Positions 38,986-46,964 of a stretch of 49,233 nucleotides of DNA are shown in pieces. The stretch comes from Burkholderiaceae bacterium (GTDB lineage Bacteria; Pseudomonadota; Gammaproteobacteria; Burkholderiales; Burkholderiaceae_C): NCBI GenBank assembly GCA_016790175.1, contig JAEUPI010000133.1:1-49233 (forward strand). The letters are read 5' to 3'. The notes under the pieces were generated by a model. It worked only from the letters and a program-made list of their open reading frames with translations. It made no database searches and was not told the DNA's origin. Both the position numbers and the translations under genes were made by a program. Position 1 is the stretch's first letter. The number at the start of each line of letters is the position of its first letter.

Positions 38986-39630
38986 ATGGCAAAGGCCGCG
39001 ATCCCACGGCGTCGCGTGATCGGCAGCGCGGTCGGGCTGCTCACGCTGGGCGCGCTCGGTACGCAGCGCCTGCGTGCCGAGCGCAGTCTGCCACGCGACG
39101 ACCGTGCGATCCGCCCGCCCGGCGCGGTGGCTGAAGCGTTGTTCCTGGCTGCTTGCGTGCGCTGCGGTCTGTGCGTGCAGGCCTGCCCGTTCGACACGCT
39201 CAAGCTCAGTACCGGCAAAGGCGATTCGCCGGTGGCTGCCGGCACGCCGTACTTCCATGCCCGCGACGTGCCGTGCGAGATGTGCGAGAGCATTCCGTGC
39301 CAGCGCGCCTGCCCCACCGGCGCGCTGGTGAGCACGCTGGCCGACATCGACGACGCGCGCATGGGTGTGGCGTGGCTGAGCTCTCCGGAAGGTTGCTACA
39401 GCTTCATCGGCGCGGCGCGCTGCGACAGCTGCTGGCGCGCCTGCCCGCTGCAAGACAGCGCGATCACGATGCAGCAGGGCCGCACGCGCCTGGGCGGCCG
39501 CTTCACGCCGACCGTGAACGACCAGGTCTGCACCGGCTGCGGCCTGTGCGAGAAGGCCTGCATCGCGGTGGAGCCGGCCATCACCGTGAAGGCCTCGCGC
39601 GATGGTCAACCGGCGCCCCACCACGCCTGA
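38986..39630 (+). CDS. mauM: MauM/NapG ferredoxin-type protein
   Basis: 214 residues with a Tat-like leader (AAIPRRRVIGSAVGLLTLGAL) and four [4Fe-4S] cysteine clusters: CVRCGLCVQACPF, CEMCESIPCQRACPTG, CDSCWRACPL and CTGCGLCEKACI. MauM and MauN are accessory electron carriers of methylamine utilisation; NapG/NapH are the homologues in nitrate reduction. No nap genes are nearby, so association with the TTQ enzyme 8 kb upstream is the reasonable reading. It overlaps mauN by 29 bases. Confidence 0.85.
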   Translation: MAKAAIPRRRVIGSAVGLLTLGALGTQRLRAERSLPRDDRAIRPPGAVAEALFLAACVRCGLCVQACPFDTLKLSTGKGDSPVAAGTPYFHARDVPCEMCESIPCQRACPTGALVSTLADIDDARMGVAWLSSPEGCYSFIGAARCDSCWRACPLQDSAITMQQGRTRLGGRFTPTVNDQVCTGCGLCEKACIAVEPAITVKASRDGQPAPHHA

Positions 39631-40561
39631 GGCCGCGCCTGAGGCCAAACCAGGAGCCACGCACGCGGCGCCCGCGCCAGTGGCGGCGCCTTCGGTGGCG
39701 CAACACCCGCGCGGGCGCATCCGCCGGCTGTGGCGGCGCTCGCGCTGGCTGATCGCACGCCGGCTCGTGCAGGTGGGCTTGCTCGCGGCATTTGCGAGCG
39801 GGCCCTGGTGGGGCGTGCCCGTGGCCTCGGGCACGCTGGCCGCCAGCGAGTGGTTCGGCGTGCTGACGCTGGCCGATCCGCTGGTGGCCCTGCAGGCGCT
39901 GCTGGCCGGGCACACGCTGGCCGCCGCCGGCCTGATCGGCGCCGGGCTGGTTGCGGCGTTCTATGCGCTGCTGGCCGGTCGGCTGTACTGCGGCTGGGTC
40001 TGCCCGATCAACCTCGTGACCGATGCCGCCGAGGCACTGCGCCGCCGGCTGGGGCTCGGCAACCTGGCGCTGCTGCGCGCCGACCGGCGAGCGCGCAACG
40101 CCGTGCTGTTGGTGGTGCTGCTGGCCAGCGCCGCCGGCGGCATCGTGGCCTGGGAGATGCTGAACCCGATCACGCTCGCGATGCGCGCGCTCGTCTTCGG
40201 TGCCTGGAGCGCCGGGCTCGTCGCGGTGGTGGCCGTGCTCGTGTGCGACCTGGTCGTGCTGCGGCACGGTTGGTGCGGACACCTCTGTCCGGTGGGTGCG
40301 TTCTACGGCTGGCTCGGGCGGTTCGGCCGGCTGAGCGTGCAGGCCACACGGGCCGACGCGTGCACACGCTGCGGCGACTGTTATGCCGTCTGCCCCGAAC
40401 CGCACGTGATCGTGCCGGTGCTGCGGCCGGGCACGACCGTGGTGGCGATCACCGATGCCGACTGCCTGCGCTGCGGCCGCTGCATCGACCATTGCGACGA
40501 GGATGTGTTCGCGCTGCGCTGGGCCATGGTCACCCCGACACGATCGCCCGGCGTTTGCTAG
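39602..40561 (+). CDS. mauN: MauN/NapH ferredoxin-type membrane protein
   Basis: 319 residues with about four hydrophobic helices after a Pro/Ala-rich N-terminus. LYCGWVCPINLVTDAAEALRRRLGL and VLRHGWCGHLCPVGAFYGWLGRFG are the two CxxxCP loops of the NapH/MauN family. The C-terminal cytoplasmic part has two [4Fe-4S] sets, CTRCGDCYAVCPEP and CLRCGRCIDHC. It likely passes electrons from the quinol pool to MauM during TTQ maturation. Start ATG 39602 lies inside mauM. No MauG-type dihaem enzyme is in the window. Confidence 0.87.
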   Translation: MVNRRPTTPEAAPEAKPGATHAAPAPVAAPSVAQHPRGRIRRLWRRSRWLIARRLVQVGLLAAFASGPWWGVPVASGTLAASEWFGVLTLADPLVALQALLAGHTLAAAGLIGAGLVAAFYALLAGRLYCGWVCPINLVTDAAEALRRRLGLGNLALLRADRRARNAVLLVVLLASAAGGIVAWEMLNPITLAMRALVFGAWSAGLVAVVAVLVCDLVVLRHGWCGHLCPVGAFYGWLGRFGRLSVQATRADACTRCGDCYAVCPEPHVIVPVLRPGTTVVAITDADCLRCGRCIDHCDEDVFALRWAMVTPTRSPGVC

Positions 40562-40590
40562 AGTGCACCGACCCCAGCGCCGCCTGATCC

Positions 40591-41598
40591 ATGGACCCCC
40601 GCCCGACACCCAGCACCCTACCGCCCGGTGCGACGCCGCTGGGCGCGCAGGGCTGCTGGTTCTGGTCGGCCCAGGCGAACGATGTGGACACCCTCGCGCG
40701 CGCGCAGCCATGGTGGCACCTGCATTACGAGCAGCTCTCGCCCGGTACGTTCGATGGTCATGTGCGCCACGCCCAGCTGCCGGGCCTGCGGCTCGTGGAG
40801 GAGTCCTCCGGCCGCGCGCTGCGCCAGCGGGGCGACCTCGGGCACGACAGCTATGGCTTCGCGATGCCGCTCAAGCCCGCCGCGGCGGCCATCTTCAACG
40901 GCCAGCGCACCCCGCACCACGCCATCATGGTCGGCCGCAGCGACGAGCTCGATCTGTGCACCCCCGACGACTTCGCGCTGATCGGTGCGGTGGTCGACCG
41001 CAGCCTGCTCGCGCCGTTGTGGGAGCGCATGTACCAGAAGCCGCTCGCGCGCTGGCTCGAGCAGCAGCTCGTGGTGCCGGCGCGGCCCGCGGCGGCCGAT
41101 GCCTTGCGCGCGCTGCATCTCGAGGCCATGGCGCGCGTGCACGCGGCCGATGTGCCGCTGACCGAGTCGACGGCGCTGCTGCAGTTGCGCGACGCGATCC
41201 TGATCGAATGGATCGAGACGCTGCCCGAATCGGTGGATACCTCCGAGCTGCCGACCGCAGCGGCGCGCAAGCGCATCGTCGACCGCGCCTGCGCGCTGAT
41301 GCTGTCGGCGCCCGACGAGCCGCTGTCGATGCTCGAGGTCTGCCGGCGCATCGGCACCAGCCGGCGCAAGCTCAACTACTGCTTCCAGGATGTGCTCGGC
41401 ACCAGCCCGGTGAAGTACCTGCGCGCCGTGCGCCTGAACGGCGTGCGCCGCGAACTGCGAGGCGGCAAGGCCGCGGTGCAGGACATTGCCGCGCGCTGGG
41501 GCTTCTGGCACCTGGGCCAGTTCTCGCTCGACTACAAGCGCCAGTTCGGCGAACTGCCGTCGACGACGCTGAGGGCTGCTCGCGCCGCCACCGGCTGA
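40591..41598 (+). CDS. AraC-family transcriptional regulator (EutR-like)
   Basis: 335 residues. Effector domain of about 230 residues (WWHLHYEQLSPGTFDGHVRHAQLPGLRLVEES, then TPDDFALIGAVVDRSLL) and a C-terminal AraC domain with MLEVCRRIGTSRRKLNYCFQDVLGTSP and IAARWGFWHLGQFSLDYKRQF. HLGQFSLDYKRQFGELPSTTL is characteristic of EutR-like activators. It follows mauN by 29 bases and precedes the binding-protein gene. A dyad in the intergenic region downstream of it is a plausible site for control of the transporter-dimethylformamidase operon. Confidence 0.9.
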   Translation: MDPRPTPSTLPPGATPLGAQGCWFWSAQANDVDTLARAQPWWHLHYEQLSPGTFDGHVRHAQLPGLRLVEESSGRALRQRGDLGHDSYGFAMPLKPAAAAIFNGQRTPHHAIMVGRSDELDLCTPDDFALIGAVVDRSLLAPLWERMYQKPLARWLEQQLVVPARPAAADALRALHLEAMARVHAADVPLTESTALLQLRDAILIEWIETLPESVDTSELPTAAARKRIVDRACALMLSAPDEPLSMLEVCRRIGTSRRKLNYCFQDVLGTSPVKYLRAVRLNGVRRELRGGKAAVQDIAARWGFWHLGQFSLDYKRQFGELPSTTLRAARAATG

Positions 41599-41628
41599 GG
41601 GCTGCGGCAGCGCTGGGGTTAGTCCCTG

Positions 41629-41672
41629 GTGCAAATGAACGAGGCCCGCCGCGCGCGGTGATCCATTTGCAC
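41629..41672. promoter_or_regulatory. 9-bp inverted repeat upstream of the ABC/dimethylformamidase operon
   Basis: GTGCAAATG (41629-41637) and CATTTGCAC (41664-41672) are a perfect inverted repeat with 35 bases between centres, within the 151-base gap ahead of the binding-protein gene. Flanks extend the match (GGATCC-like side bases). The adjacent AraC-type gene is the natural candidate regulator, although AraC proteins more often use direct repeats. The gap also holds the GAGGAGGAG ribosome-binding site of the next gene. Confidence 0.55.
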
Positions 41673-41749
41673 GATGGCGCGCGCGCCGCACGCATTTCTA
41701 GACTCAGCGCGACCCTGTCGCCCCACAAGTCCACGAGGAGGAGTCTGTC

Positions 41750-43024
41750 ATGTCCCACACCGCCCTGCCGCGCCGCGGCGCGTTGAAGATCGTCGCGGCC
41801 ACGCCCGCATTGCTGAGCCCGTTGGCACTGTGGGCTCAGCCCAAACCCATCATGATCGGCCTGCCGCTCGCGCAGAGCGGCCCGGCCGGTGTGGCCGACC
41901 ACGCCGACTTCCTCAATGGCGCCAAGCTGGCGGTCAAGGAGGTCAACGCCGCGGGCGGCGTGAAGGGTCGCCCGATCGAACTCAAGGTGTTCGACCTCGA
42001 CATGATGACGCCCGAGGGCAACCAGGCCAGCTTTCGCAAGGTGGTCGATGCGAAGGTGCATGCGATCGGCTCGCCGTTCACCATCATCCCGGTGCCGGCG
42101 ATGGAGGCCGCGGCGCGCTACGGTGCACCGTACCTGAACGGCAACACGTCGATCGTCACGGTCACCGAGGTCAAGAAGAACCCGAAGAAGTACGCCCACA
42201 TGTTCCAGATGGACCCGGACGAGACGTACTACGGGGCCGGCTTCCCGATCTTCCTTGAGCAGCTGCAGGCCAGCGGCGCCTGGAAGCCCACCAACAACAA
42301 GGTGCACATCGTCACCGAGCAGCTCGCCTACACGCAGAACATCACCAAGAGCGCGCAGGAGCACTTCAAGAAGCGCGGCAAGTTCGAGGTCGTGAAGGTC
42401 ACCAACATCCAGTTCCCGGTGCAGGACTGGGGCCCCGTGCTGCAGGACCTGAAGGCCACCGGTGCCGGCGTGCTCATGATCAACCACTGGGTCGCCGCCG
42501 AGCTCGCTGCGTTCAGCAAGCAGTTCGCCGCCAACCCGGTGCCGGGCGCGCTGGTGTACCTGCAGTACGGCCCGTCGCAGCCCGAGTACCTCACGCTCGC
42601 CGGCCCGGCCGCCGAGGGCTTCATCTGGGGCACGGTGTACGGCGTGTATGCCGACAAGCAGGGCCAGGCCTTCCGCGACAAGTACAAGACCGAGTACCTG
42701 AAGAACGGCGGCGTGATGGGCATGGCCTACACCGGCGGCGGCTACGACACGGTGCACCTGCTGGCCAAGGTGTGGGCCAAGGTCGAGCCGGAGAACTTCG
42801 CCGCGGTGAATGCCGAGCTGAAGAAGACCACCTACCGCGGTGTGAACGGCTTCTACCGCTTCGACAACGCCGAGCAGGCGCCGCTGCACTATCCGCTGCA
42901 GACCAGCAAGCTCGAGGAGGGCATGGCGCACCTGTTCGTGCAGGTGCAGGGCGGCCAGCACCGCATCATCTCGCCCGATGCGGTGAAGGAGGTCGGCTTC
43001 AAGCCGGCGCCGTGGATGAAGTGA
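41750..43024 (+). CDS. ABC transporter substrate-binding protein (branched-chain/amide type)
   Basis: 424 residues. The leader (LPRRGALKIVAATPALLSPLALWAQ) has a twin Arg and a signal-peptidase site near WAQ. Type I periplasmic-binding fold (Peripla_BP_6): PIMIGLPLAQSGPAGVADHADFLNGAKLAVKEVNAAGGVKGRPIELKVFD, PYLNGNTSIVTVTEV, KVHIVTEQ and VLMINHWVAAEL. Binding proteins of this type also serve urea and short-chain amide transporters. The linked dimethylformamidase suggests an amide or amine ligand. Head gene of a six-gene run; GAGGAGGAG precedes the ATG. Confidence 0.92.
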   Translation: MSHTALPRRGALKIVAATPALLSPLALWAQPKPIMIGLPLAQSGPAGVADHADFLNGAKLAVKEVNAAGGVKGRPIELKVFDLDMMTPEGNQASFRKVVDAKVHAIGSPFTIIPVPAMEAAARYGAPYLNGNTSIVTVTEVKKNPKKYAHMFQMDPDETYYGAGFPIFLEQLQASGAWKPTNNKVHIVTEQLAYTQNITKSAQEHFKKRGKFEVVKVTNIQFPVQDWGPVLQDLKATGAGVLMINHWVAAELAAFSKQFAANPVPGALVYLQYGPSQPEYLTLAGPAAEGFIWGTVYGVYADKQGQAFRDKYKTEYLKNGGVMGMAYTGGGYDTVHLLAKVWAKVEPENFAAVNAELKKTTYRGVNGFYRFDNAEQAPLHYPLQTSKLEEGMAHLFVQVQGGQHRIISPDAVKEVGFKPAPWMK

Positions 43025-43080
43025 CGCGGCCGCATCGCCGCGTGACCTGATCCGGCACCCGCCCATGACGGACTCCCGCC

Positions 43081-43803
43081 ATGGCTGAGCCGCTGTTTGC
43101 CTGCCGCGACGTGGCCATGGATTTCGGCACGCGCCGCGTGCTCGAGGGCGTGTCGCTCGCCGCGCATGCGGGCGAGGTGCTGGGCGTCGTCGGCCCCAAC
43201 GGCGCGGGCAAGACCACGCTGTTCGAGATCCTGAGCGGCCGGCTGCGGCCCGCCACGGGGCAGGTGCTGTTCGACGGCATCGACGTCACCGCCGAGCCGA
43301 TCCATCTGCGCGCGCGCCGCGGCATCGCGCGCACCTACCAGAGCCCGGTGGTGCCCGAGGCGCTCGCGGTGGGCGAGGTGCTGAAGGCCGCGCGGCAGGC
43401 CTATGCGCCCTACCTCACGGCGCACCACGCCGAGTGGGCGGCGTCGCGCGTGGGCCTCACGGTGCCGCACGACGTCGTGGCCGGCTCGCTCGGCACGCTC
43501 GACCGCCGGCGCCTGCTGCTGGCCTGCCTGCTGATGCGCCGGCCGCGCGTGCTGCTGATGGACGAGCCCGCGGCCGGGCTGATCGATGCCGAGGTCGACG
43601 TGATCGACGGCATCGTCGACACGCTCGCGCGTGAGTTGAATGTCGCGGTGCTGCTCGTCGAACACCGGCTCGAGCTGCTGGCCTCCATCGCCGACCGCGT
43701 GCTGGTGCTCGACGCCGGCCGGCCGATCGCCGAGGGCTCGCCGCACCGCGTGTTCGACGAGCCGCAGGTGCGCGCGGCGTACTTCGAGGCCGACCCCGCA
43801 TGA
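43081..43803 (+). CDS. ABC transporter ATPase, LivG type
   Basis: 240 residues. Walker A is GVVGPNGAGKTTLFEILSG, the Q-loop is YQSPVVPEALAVGEVL, Walker B is VLLMDEPAAGL and the switch His is VEHRLELL. The ABC signature is degenerate: GSLGTLDRRRLLLA in place of LSGGQ-type, while other motifs are intact. It overlaps the next ATPase by 4 bases (ATGA). It energises the importer as the LivG-type partner; the weakened signature may mean one consensus ATP site comes from the other subunit. Confidence 0.92.
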   Translation: MAEPLFACRDVAMDFGTRRVLEGVSLAAHAGEVLGVVGPNGAGKTTLFEILSGRLRPATGQVLFDGIDVTAEPIHLRARRGIARTYQSPVVPEALAVGEVLKAARQAYAPYLTAHHAEWAASRVGLTVPHDVVAGSLGTLDRRRLLLACLLMRRPRVLLMDEPAAGLIDAEVDVIDGIVDTLARELNVAVLLVEHRLELLASIADRVLVLDAGRPIAEGSPHRVFDEPQVRAAYFEADPA

Positions 43804-44531
43804 CGCTCGCCCTCGCCGAATCGCCCTCGGCCGCCGACGCGGCATCGGCCGCGCCCGAGGTGCTGCACATCGCCGGGCTCTCGGCCGGCTATGGCCCGCT
43901 GACGGTGCTGCACGACCTCGACCTCGTGGTGCGCGCCGGCGAGCGCCTCGCGCTGGTCGGCCTGAACGGCCACGGCAAGACGACGCTGTTTCGCGCCATC
44001 AGCGGCCTCACCGGCTGGCAACGCGGCTCGATCCGGCTGCGCGGCCGCGAGGTCGGCGGCGAGCGCACCGAAGGCCCCGGCCGCCACACGCACCGCATCG
44101 TGCGCCTGGGCCTTGCGCACATGCCGCAGGGCGACGCGATCTTTCCCGGCCTCACGGTGGCGCAGCACCTCGACGTCGGCGCCTATACCGCGGCCGCGTG
44201 GCGTGCCCGGCGCCAGCGGCGCGATCAGCTGCTCGAGGTGTTTGCGCCCTTGAGGCCGCTGCTCGGCGCAGTGGCCGGCACGCTGTCGGGCGGCGAGCGG
44301 CGCATGGTGTCGCTGGCGCGCGGGCTGATGGCCGATGCCGTGCTCTACCTCGTCGACGAACCCTCGCTCGGCCTGGCGCCGATCGTCAGCATCGGCGTGG
44401 TCGACGCGCTGATGAAGATCGACCTCGGCGCCGGCGCGATGGTGATCGCCGAGCAGAACCTGTCGTTGCTCGCCGGCCGGGTCGATCGCGTGCTGAACAT
44501 GCATGCCGGTCGCATCAAGGGCAACCAGTAG
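43800..44531 (+). CDS. ABC transporter ATPase, LivF type
   Basis: 243 residues. Walker A reads GLNGHGKTT, where the usual Ala is His; the catalytic Gly-Lys-Thr is intact. Q-loop MPQGDAIFPGLTVAQHL, signature TLSGGERRMVSLARGL, Walker B LYLVDEPSLGLAPI and switch region IAEQNLSLL. This is the LivF-like partner, with a full signature motif, so it complements the degenerate LivG-type subunit. The LivH-type permease gene follows 2 bases after the stop. Confidence 0.92.
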   Translation: MTLALAESPSAADAASAAPEVLHIAGLSAGYGPLTVLHDLDLVVRAGERLALVGLNGHGKTTLFRAISGLTGWQRGSIRLRGREVGGERTEGPGRHTHRIVRLGLAHMPQGDAIFPGLTVAQHLDVGAYTAAAWRARRQRRDQLLEVFAPLRPLLGAVAGTLSGGERRMVSLARGLMADAVLYLVDEPSLGLAPIVSIGVVDALMKIDLGAGAMVIAEQNLSLLAGRVDRVLNMHAGRIKGNQ

Positions 44532-44533
44532 CG

Positions 44534-45412
44534 ATGGATATCGCCTTCGTCGCCACCTCGGCGCTCACGCTGGCGTGCATCTACGCGCTGCTGGCGCTCG
44601 GCGTGTCGATCGTGTTCTCGAGCCTGGGGCTCGTGAACATGGCACACGGGCTGTCGTTCGCGGTGGCCGGCTTCGGCGCCTGGCTGGCGGCCACGCATGT
44701 CAGCTCGTCGGCCGCGGTGGTGCTGGCTGCCGGCATCGGCAGCGGTGCAGCCTGCGGGCTGCTGATCTGCGCGATCGCGTTCATCCCGCTGCACGACAAG
44801 CCGAACTTCGTCGTGCGCAGCCTGATCGCCACGCTGGCGATCAGCCTGCTCGGCTCGCAGATCCTGCTCGCCGCCTTCGGACCCAACGCGAAGAGCCTGC
44901 CGGCAATCTTCGGTGAACAGCCGCTGCGCCTGGGCGCGCTCACCGTGCCGGCCGACAAGGCCGGCGCGATCGCCTGCGCGCTGGTGCTGATGGGCGTGAC
45001 GCTGGTGTGGATGACCAAGAGCCGCATGGGCCTGCAGATCCGCGCGATGATGCAGAACCCCGAAGGCGCGGCGCTGGTGGGCATCGGCGTGCGGCCGACC
45101 GCACTGGTGGTGATGGGCGTCACCGGCGCGCTGGCCGGGCTGGCCGCGGTGCTGCTGTCGCAGACCTATTTCGTGAGCCCGTTCGCCGGCACCACGCCGC
45201 TGGTGAAGGGCCTGATCGTCGCGCTGGCCGGCGGGCTCGGCTCGGTGCCCGGTGCGGTGATCGCCGCGGCGCTCGTCGGCGTGGTCGAGGCGCTCACCGG
45301 CGCGCTGATCGGTGGCCAGTACGTGCTGCTGACGCAGTTCGGCTTCATCATCGTCGTGCTGCTGCTGCGCCCGCGCGGCATCGCCGGCCTGCTGGACAAG
45401 TCGCGGGAGTGA
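44534..45412 (+). CDS. ABC transporter permease, LivH type
   Basis: 292 residues with about eight hydrophobic helices. LivH/UrtB family landmarks: TLACIYALLALGVSIVFSSLGLVNMAHGLSF at the N-terminus, FVVRSLIATLAISLLGSQIL, and the coupling-helix region SRMGLQIRAMMQNPEGAALVGI. VKGLIVALAGGLGSVPGAVIAAALVGVVE is the conserved C-terminal block. Inner-membrane channel subunit. It ends 4 bases before the LivM-type gene. Confidence 0.92.
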   Translation: MDIAFVATSALTLACIYALLALGVSIVFSSLGLVNMAHGLSFAVAGFGAWLAATHVSSSAAVVLAAGIGSGAACGLLICAIAFIPLHDKPNFVVRSLIATLAISLLGSQILLAAFGPNAKSLPAIFGEQPLRLGALTVPADKAGAIACALVLMGVTLVWMTKSRMGLQIRAMMQNPEGAALVGIGVRPTALVVMGVTGALAGLAAVLLSQTYFVSPFAGTTPLVKGLIVALAGGLGSVPGAVIAAALVGVVEALTGALIGGQYVLLTQFGFIIVVLLLRPRGIAGLLDKSRE

Positions 45413-45416
45413 GTCG

Positions 45417-46952
45417 GTGAGCACCACGCCTCGCATGTATCTGGTCGGCCGCTGGCGCTGGTGGCCGCACCTGCGCGCGCACGGCGCGAAGCTGTGGACG
45501 CGCTGGCGCTGGCCCGGCACGCGGCGCCATGTGCTGCACCTGCGCGGCCACTACAACCCGAAGAGCCTCGGCGCCGAACTCAAGGTGGTGGACAAGCGGC
45601 CGATCGCCTGGGTCGTGGGCCTCGTGCTGCTGGCCGTCGTGCCGCCGCTGCTGGGCGTGGCGCTCGACTCGACCAACCTGCTCGCCGCCGCCGCGGTGTT
45701 CGCGCTCTATGCGGCGATCAACCTGGTGTGGATGCTGGTGATCGGCACCGCGGGTATCTTCTCGCTGGCCACGCTGGCCATCGTCGGCTCGGCCGCCTAT
45801 GCCGGCGCGTGGCTGTCGATCGAATACGGCCTGCCGTGGTGGGGCATGGTCGGCGTGGGCACGGTGGTCGGTGCGGCGTTCGGCGCGCTGGTGGCGATAC
45901 CGGCGAACCGGCTCGAGGGCTTCTACTACGCGCTGCTGACGCTCGGGCTGGTGGAGATGCTGCGCGTGTCGGTGGTGCAGTCGCGCGCGCTCGGCTCGGC
46001 CACCGGCGGCCTGTTCGGCGCCGACACCTACGTGCCCGATGCCTTCGACGAGACGCAGGCGCTGGTGTTCGCCTATGCCTGCTGCTTCGTGGTGATGCTG
46101 CTGGCGCTGGCGCTGTACCGCTTCGTCAACGGCAACCGGCTCGGGCGCATCCTGCGTTGCGCGCCCGAGAAGCACGAGGCGTTCGCCGAGGCCTGCGGCA
46201 TGGACGTGCGGCGTGCGCGCACCCACGTGTTCCTGATCTCGTCGGCTGCGCTCGGTGCGATCGGCGGCTTCTATGCCGCCCACTTCAAGGGCGCGAGCCC
46301 GTCGCTGTTCGCGATCGACCAGCTGATGCTGCTGATGGCGATGATCGTCATCGGCGGCCTCGGTCGCGCCGAGGGCGCGGTGGTCGGCACGCTGCTGGTG
46401 GTGGCGATCGACAAGCTGCTGGTCGACCTGGGGCCGATGCGGCTGGTGCTGATCGGCGCGCTGATGCTGGCCACGGTGCTGTTCACGCGCAACGGCCTGT
46501 TCGGCATCCGCCAGCAGTGGCGCGACTTCCGCCGCAAGCGCGCCGCCCAGGCGCGCGCGGCCCGCACCGAAAAAGGAGGCGAGTTCATGCCCGAGGAAGC
46601 CATCGCGATCCACGACAAGGCGCAGATCGCGTTCCGCCGCTTCGACAAGCGCCACCGCGACGCGCTGAAGCCGCTGGTGCGGCCCGACCTGATCGAGGAG
46701 CACCGGCGCGACCCCAGCGGCATGCGCCACAGCGACGAGCTGATGCGGCTGCTGGTGTACTTCCGCCACGCCTCGGTGGTCGACAAGTACGCGCTGCGCG
46801 TCGACGAACCCTTCAAGCGCTACCGGCTGATCGCGCTGTCAGGCGTGCGCGGCGTGCCGCCCCGGCTGGTGGACGACCGCGTGTACGGCTCGCTGCCCGA
46901 AGCCTTCCACGCGGTGTTCCTCAAGCGCTGCCAGGACCTGCTCGAGTCGTAG
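45417..46952 (+). CDS. LivM-type ABC permease fused in frame to dimethylformamidase small subunit
   Basis: 511 codons from GTG 45417, with no stop until TAG at 46952. Residues 1-390 are a LivM-like permease: basic N-terminal tail, then about nine helices with LVWMLVIGTAGIFSLATLAIVGSAAYAGAW, FYYALLTLGLVEMLRV and GIGGFYAAHFKGASPS-type blocks. A charged tail (QQWRDFRRKRAAQ) follows. Residues 391-511 are the dimethylformamidase small (alpha) subunit. The junction GGEF-MPEEA has no stop in this frame and carries its own ribosome-binding site. Either a true fusion tethers the enzyme to the membrane, or the subunit is mostly made from the internal start. A one-base loss in the A5 run at 46570-46574 would instead send LivM to a TGA at 46666. 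Confidence 0.8.
   Translation: MSTTPRMYLVGRWRWWPHLRAHGAKLWTRWRWPGTRRHVLHLRGHYNPKSLGAELKVVDKRPIAWVVGLVLLAVVPPLLGVALDSTNLLAAAAVFALYAAINLVWMLVIGTAGIFSLATLAIVGSAAYAGAWLSIEYGLPWWGMVGVGTVVGAAFGALVAIPANRLEGFYYALLTLGLVEMLRVSVVQSRALGSATGGLFGADTYVPDAFDETQALVFAYACCFVVMLLALALYRFVNGNRLGRILRCAPEKHEAFAEACGMDVRRARTHVFLISSAALGAIGGFYAAHFKGASPSLFAIDQLMLLMAMIVIGGLGRAEGAVVGTLLVVAIDKLLVDLGPMRLVLIGALMLATVLFTRNGLFGIRQQWRDFRRKRAAQARAARTEKGGEFMPEEAIAIHDKAQIAFRRFDKRHRDALKPLVRPDLIEEHRRDPSGMRHSDELMRLLVYFRHASVVDKYALRVDEPFKRYRLIALSGVRGVPPRLVDDRVYGSLPEAFHAVFLKRCQDLLES
46572..46579 (+). promoter_or_regulatory. strong internal Shine-Dalgarno inside the permease-subunit frame
   Basis: AAAGGAGG, 7 bases before ATG 46587, is one of the best ribosome-binding sites in the window, and lies in the middle of an open frame. 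It implies that the dimethylformamidase small subunit is translated on its own as well as, or instead of, as a fusion. Confidence 0.7.
46587..46952 (+). CDS. dmfA1: N,N-dimethylformamidase small (alpha) subunit, internal start
   Basis: 121 residues, against about 130 in the Alcaligenes and Paracoccus enzymes. Shared segments: (L/I)EEHxxxPxGxRH, seen here as LIEEHRRDPSGMRHS; the YFRHA-type block; YRLIALSGVRGVPP (IREFGELPE in Alcaligenes) and the C-terminal EAFHAVFLKRCQDL (EAMHAVFLRRIEDV). The small subunit pairs with the large catalytic subunit. The ATG, in frame with the upstream permease, is preceded by AAAGGAGG. The large-subunit gene follows 12 bases after the stop, the usual dmfA1-dmfA2 order. 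Confidence 0.7.
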   Translation: MPEEAIAIHDKAQIAFRRFDKRHRDALKPLVRPDLIEEHRRDPSGMRHSDELMRLLVYFRHASVVDKYALRVDEPFKRYRLIALSGVRGVPPRLVDDRVYGSLPEAFHAVFLKRCQDLLES

Positions 46953-46964
46953 ATTCCACCTCAC

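Noticed and set aside
38986-40561. Periplasmic nitrate reductase genes napG and napH
   Set aside because: No other nap genes are present, while a TTQ amine dehydrogenase operon is upstream, so MauM and MauN are the better reading.
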